Assembly: GCA_963841045.1 (NCBI GenBank)
Contig: CAWJBD010000001.1
Coordinates: forward strand, 124,001 to 188,000
DNA length: 64,000 nucleotides
Direction: 5' to 3'
Source: Aalborgiella sp963841045
GTDB lineage: Bacteria > Pseudomonadota > Gammaproteobacteria > Burkholderiales > Burkholderiaceae_C
Part shown: positions 63,083 to 64,000 of the stretch, in pieces
Numbering within the stretch: position 1 is the stretch's first letter
Layout: each line of letters starts with the position of its first letter
Notes under the pieces: model-generated
The model's database searches: none
The model's input: only the letters and a program-made list of their open reading frames with translations
What the model was told of the DNA's origin: nothing
Translations under genes and position numbers: made by a program

Positions 63083-64000
63083 ATGCACACCCCATCCAAC
63101 CCCACACAGAAAAATCCGACAGAACAATTGCCTGAAGATTTGCCAATGAGCGGAACTGCCAAATTAAGCCATTTGGGCGTGATACGCGCTCAGGGTGAAG
63201 ACGCCGCCAAGTTTTTGCAAGGCCAGCTCACCAACGATTTTGTGCTATTGGGTGTCAACGAATCACGCCTGGCAGCCTATTGCTCGCCCAAAGGCCGCAT
63301 GTTGGCGAGTTTCATTGGGTTTAAAAAATCCAACGATGAGATTTTGTTGGTTTGCAATTTGGATATTTTGCCGCAAACCATGAAGCGTTTGAGCATGTTT
63401 GTGATGCGTGCCAAGTTGAAATTGAGTGATGCCAGCAGCGAATTCGATTTTTATGGTTTGCTTGGGCAATGCTGTTGATACTATAGAAAAAATAGCACCT
63501 CAGGCAATTAATACGCCAGCTACAGGCCAATTTGATACTCAAACATTGATAAAACTACGGCCAGCGCTGAGTCGCAACCGCGCTTTGCTGCTGGCACCTG
63601 CGGGCAGCACAGCACCTGCAGGTGAAACCATCAGTAACGAACTTTGGCAGTGGACGGACGTCATGGCTGGCATTGCGCACATCAGTACACCAATCGTCGA
63701 AGCTTTTGTACCGCAAATGCTGAACTACGAATCGGTAGAAGGTGTCAATTTCAAAAAGGGCTGCTACCCAGGCCAAGAAGTGGTGGCACGCAGCCAGTTC
63801 AGAGGCACCTTGAAACGCCGCGCCTATATTGTGCAAATTGATGACGACAAATCACAAGCTGCGGTGGGACAAGAAATTTTCCACAGCAGCGACGCCGAAC
63901 AAGCCTGTGGCACCGTGGCACAAGTGGCGGCCAACCCCAATGGTGGCTTCACCGCCATCGTTTCCATGCAAATCAGCGCCAGTGAAAGCGGCAGCTTGAC
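63083..64000 (+). CDS. ygfZ: Folate-binding protein YgfZ, frameshifted and cut by window end
   Basis: A tetrahydrofolate-dependent factor for repair or assembly of certain Fe-S enzymes. The N-terminal part has LGVIRAQGEDAAKFLQGQLT and AAYCSPKGRM. The frame stops at 63478. Skipping one G in 63464-63466 continues as LGNAVDTIEKIAPQ through a dispersed repeat, and reaches the signature NFKKGCYPGQEVVARSQFRG. The frame then stays open to the window edge. Upstream in-frame ATG 63053 is less likely than 63083. It is divergent from mltG. Confidence 0.9.
63478..63528 (+). repeat. Two-hairpin dispersed repeat, copy 9, in frame inside ygfZ
   Basis: ACTATAG..AATAGCA, then AGGCAATTAATACGCCAGCT and AGGCC. 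Read in the corrected ygfZ frame as KIAPQAINTPATGQ, the same frame as in the ArsR-like gene and aceF. Confidence 0.85.

Noticed and set aside
4438..63478. Programmed +1 frameshifting as a cause of the many interrupted genes
   Set aside because: I compared the sites (for example CTT-G, GAC-A, TTT-C, AGT-C, AAA-A) and found no common slippery codon, stop context or stimulator. Loss at tmk is in the other direction.
1..64000. tRNA, rRNA, CRISPR, insertion sequence or prophage
   Set aside because: No transposase, integrase, phage or Cas-like protein was recognised, and no regularly spaced repeats or cloverleaf-like segments were seen in the intergenic gaps. A covariance search would be more sensitive for tRNA.

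Overview
The window looks like chromosome of a PHA-accumulating betaproteobacterium, most likely a Comamonadaceae-type member of Burkholderiales with base composition near 50% GC. The reasons are a full PHA gene set (phaC, phaA, phaB, phaZ), a Bug/TctC-type solute receptor, a betaproteobacterial proteasome homologue, the ratA-rnfH/smpB and mltG-tmk-holB gene orders, and a two-hairpin dispersed repeat of a style familiar to me from Comamonadaceae genomes. I see no rRNA, tRNA, CRISPR array, insertion sequence or prophage, and no gene-free stretch longer than 300 bases.

Layout. 1-4.3 kb: a PhoQ/PhoP-like two-component system with a PepSY protein, divergent from an SHP / diheme cytochrome / cytochrome b561 electron-transfer operon, then a rubredoxin. 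4.4-9.9 kb: msrB, an EVE protein, an AraC regulator divergent from a secreted protein, a CPxC thioredoxin-fold protein, an acetyltransferase, an OmpA-family protein and a GST. 10-16.7 kb: a PD-(D/E)XK-like DUF5655 protein, guaA-guaB, two small secreted proteins, rnfH, ratA and smpB. 16.7-29 kb: PHA depolymerase, an extradiol-type dioxygenase with a periplasmic ATP-dependent DNA ligase, an ArsR/AHSA1 pair, phaB, phaA, phaC and a YejA-like binding protein with a lipoprotein. 29-42 kb: fabI, carA-carB, an L,D-transpeptidase, a large membrane protein, a DUF1566 lipoprotein, a LuxR regulator with a hybrid kinase, and a second OmpA-family protein. 42-49.4 kb: the pyruvate dehydrogenase operon aceE-aceF-(proteasome homologue)-lpdA and an unknown secreted protein. 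49.5-64 kb: a PAS sensor kinase/FixJ-type regulator, folD, prlC, a DUF4124/thioredoxin-fold protein, uspA, a MarR regulator divergent from a Bug receptor plus sulfatase, then holB, tmk, mltG and ygfZ.

How the genes work together. Pyruvate dehydrogenase supplies acetyl-CoA, which PhaA, PhaB and PhaC turn into polyhydroxybutyrate and PhaZ mobilises. A TG[N]TGC[N]3GCAA element, the published PhbF/PhaR site, lies upstream of phaZ. The sensor kinase divergent from aceE shares its promoter region with the operon, and that region carries two near-identical 11-bp dyads exactly 20 bp apart. A different dyad (TCTATACCnnnnGGT) precedes both the DUF1566 lipoprotein and the second OmpA gene, which flank the LuxR/hybrid-kinase pair.

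Two window-wide patterns stand out. First, nine copies of one about 50-bp two-hairpin repeat occur, four of them inside genes (arsR-like, lpdA, aceF, ygfZ). They lie in linkers or tails, and three are read in the same frame to give an IAxQAxNTxAxGQ peptide. Second, twelve genes carry single-base frameshifts (fifteen in all, fourteen of them extra bases). Because essential genes such as tmk are among them, uncorrected sequence errors are the likeliest cause. I annotate these genes as single frameshifted genes.
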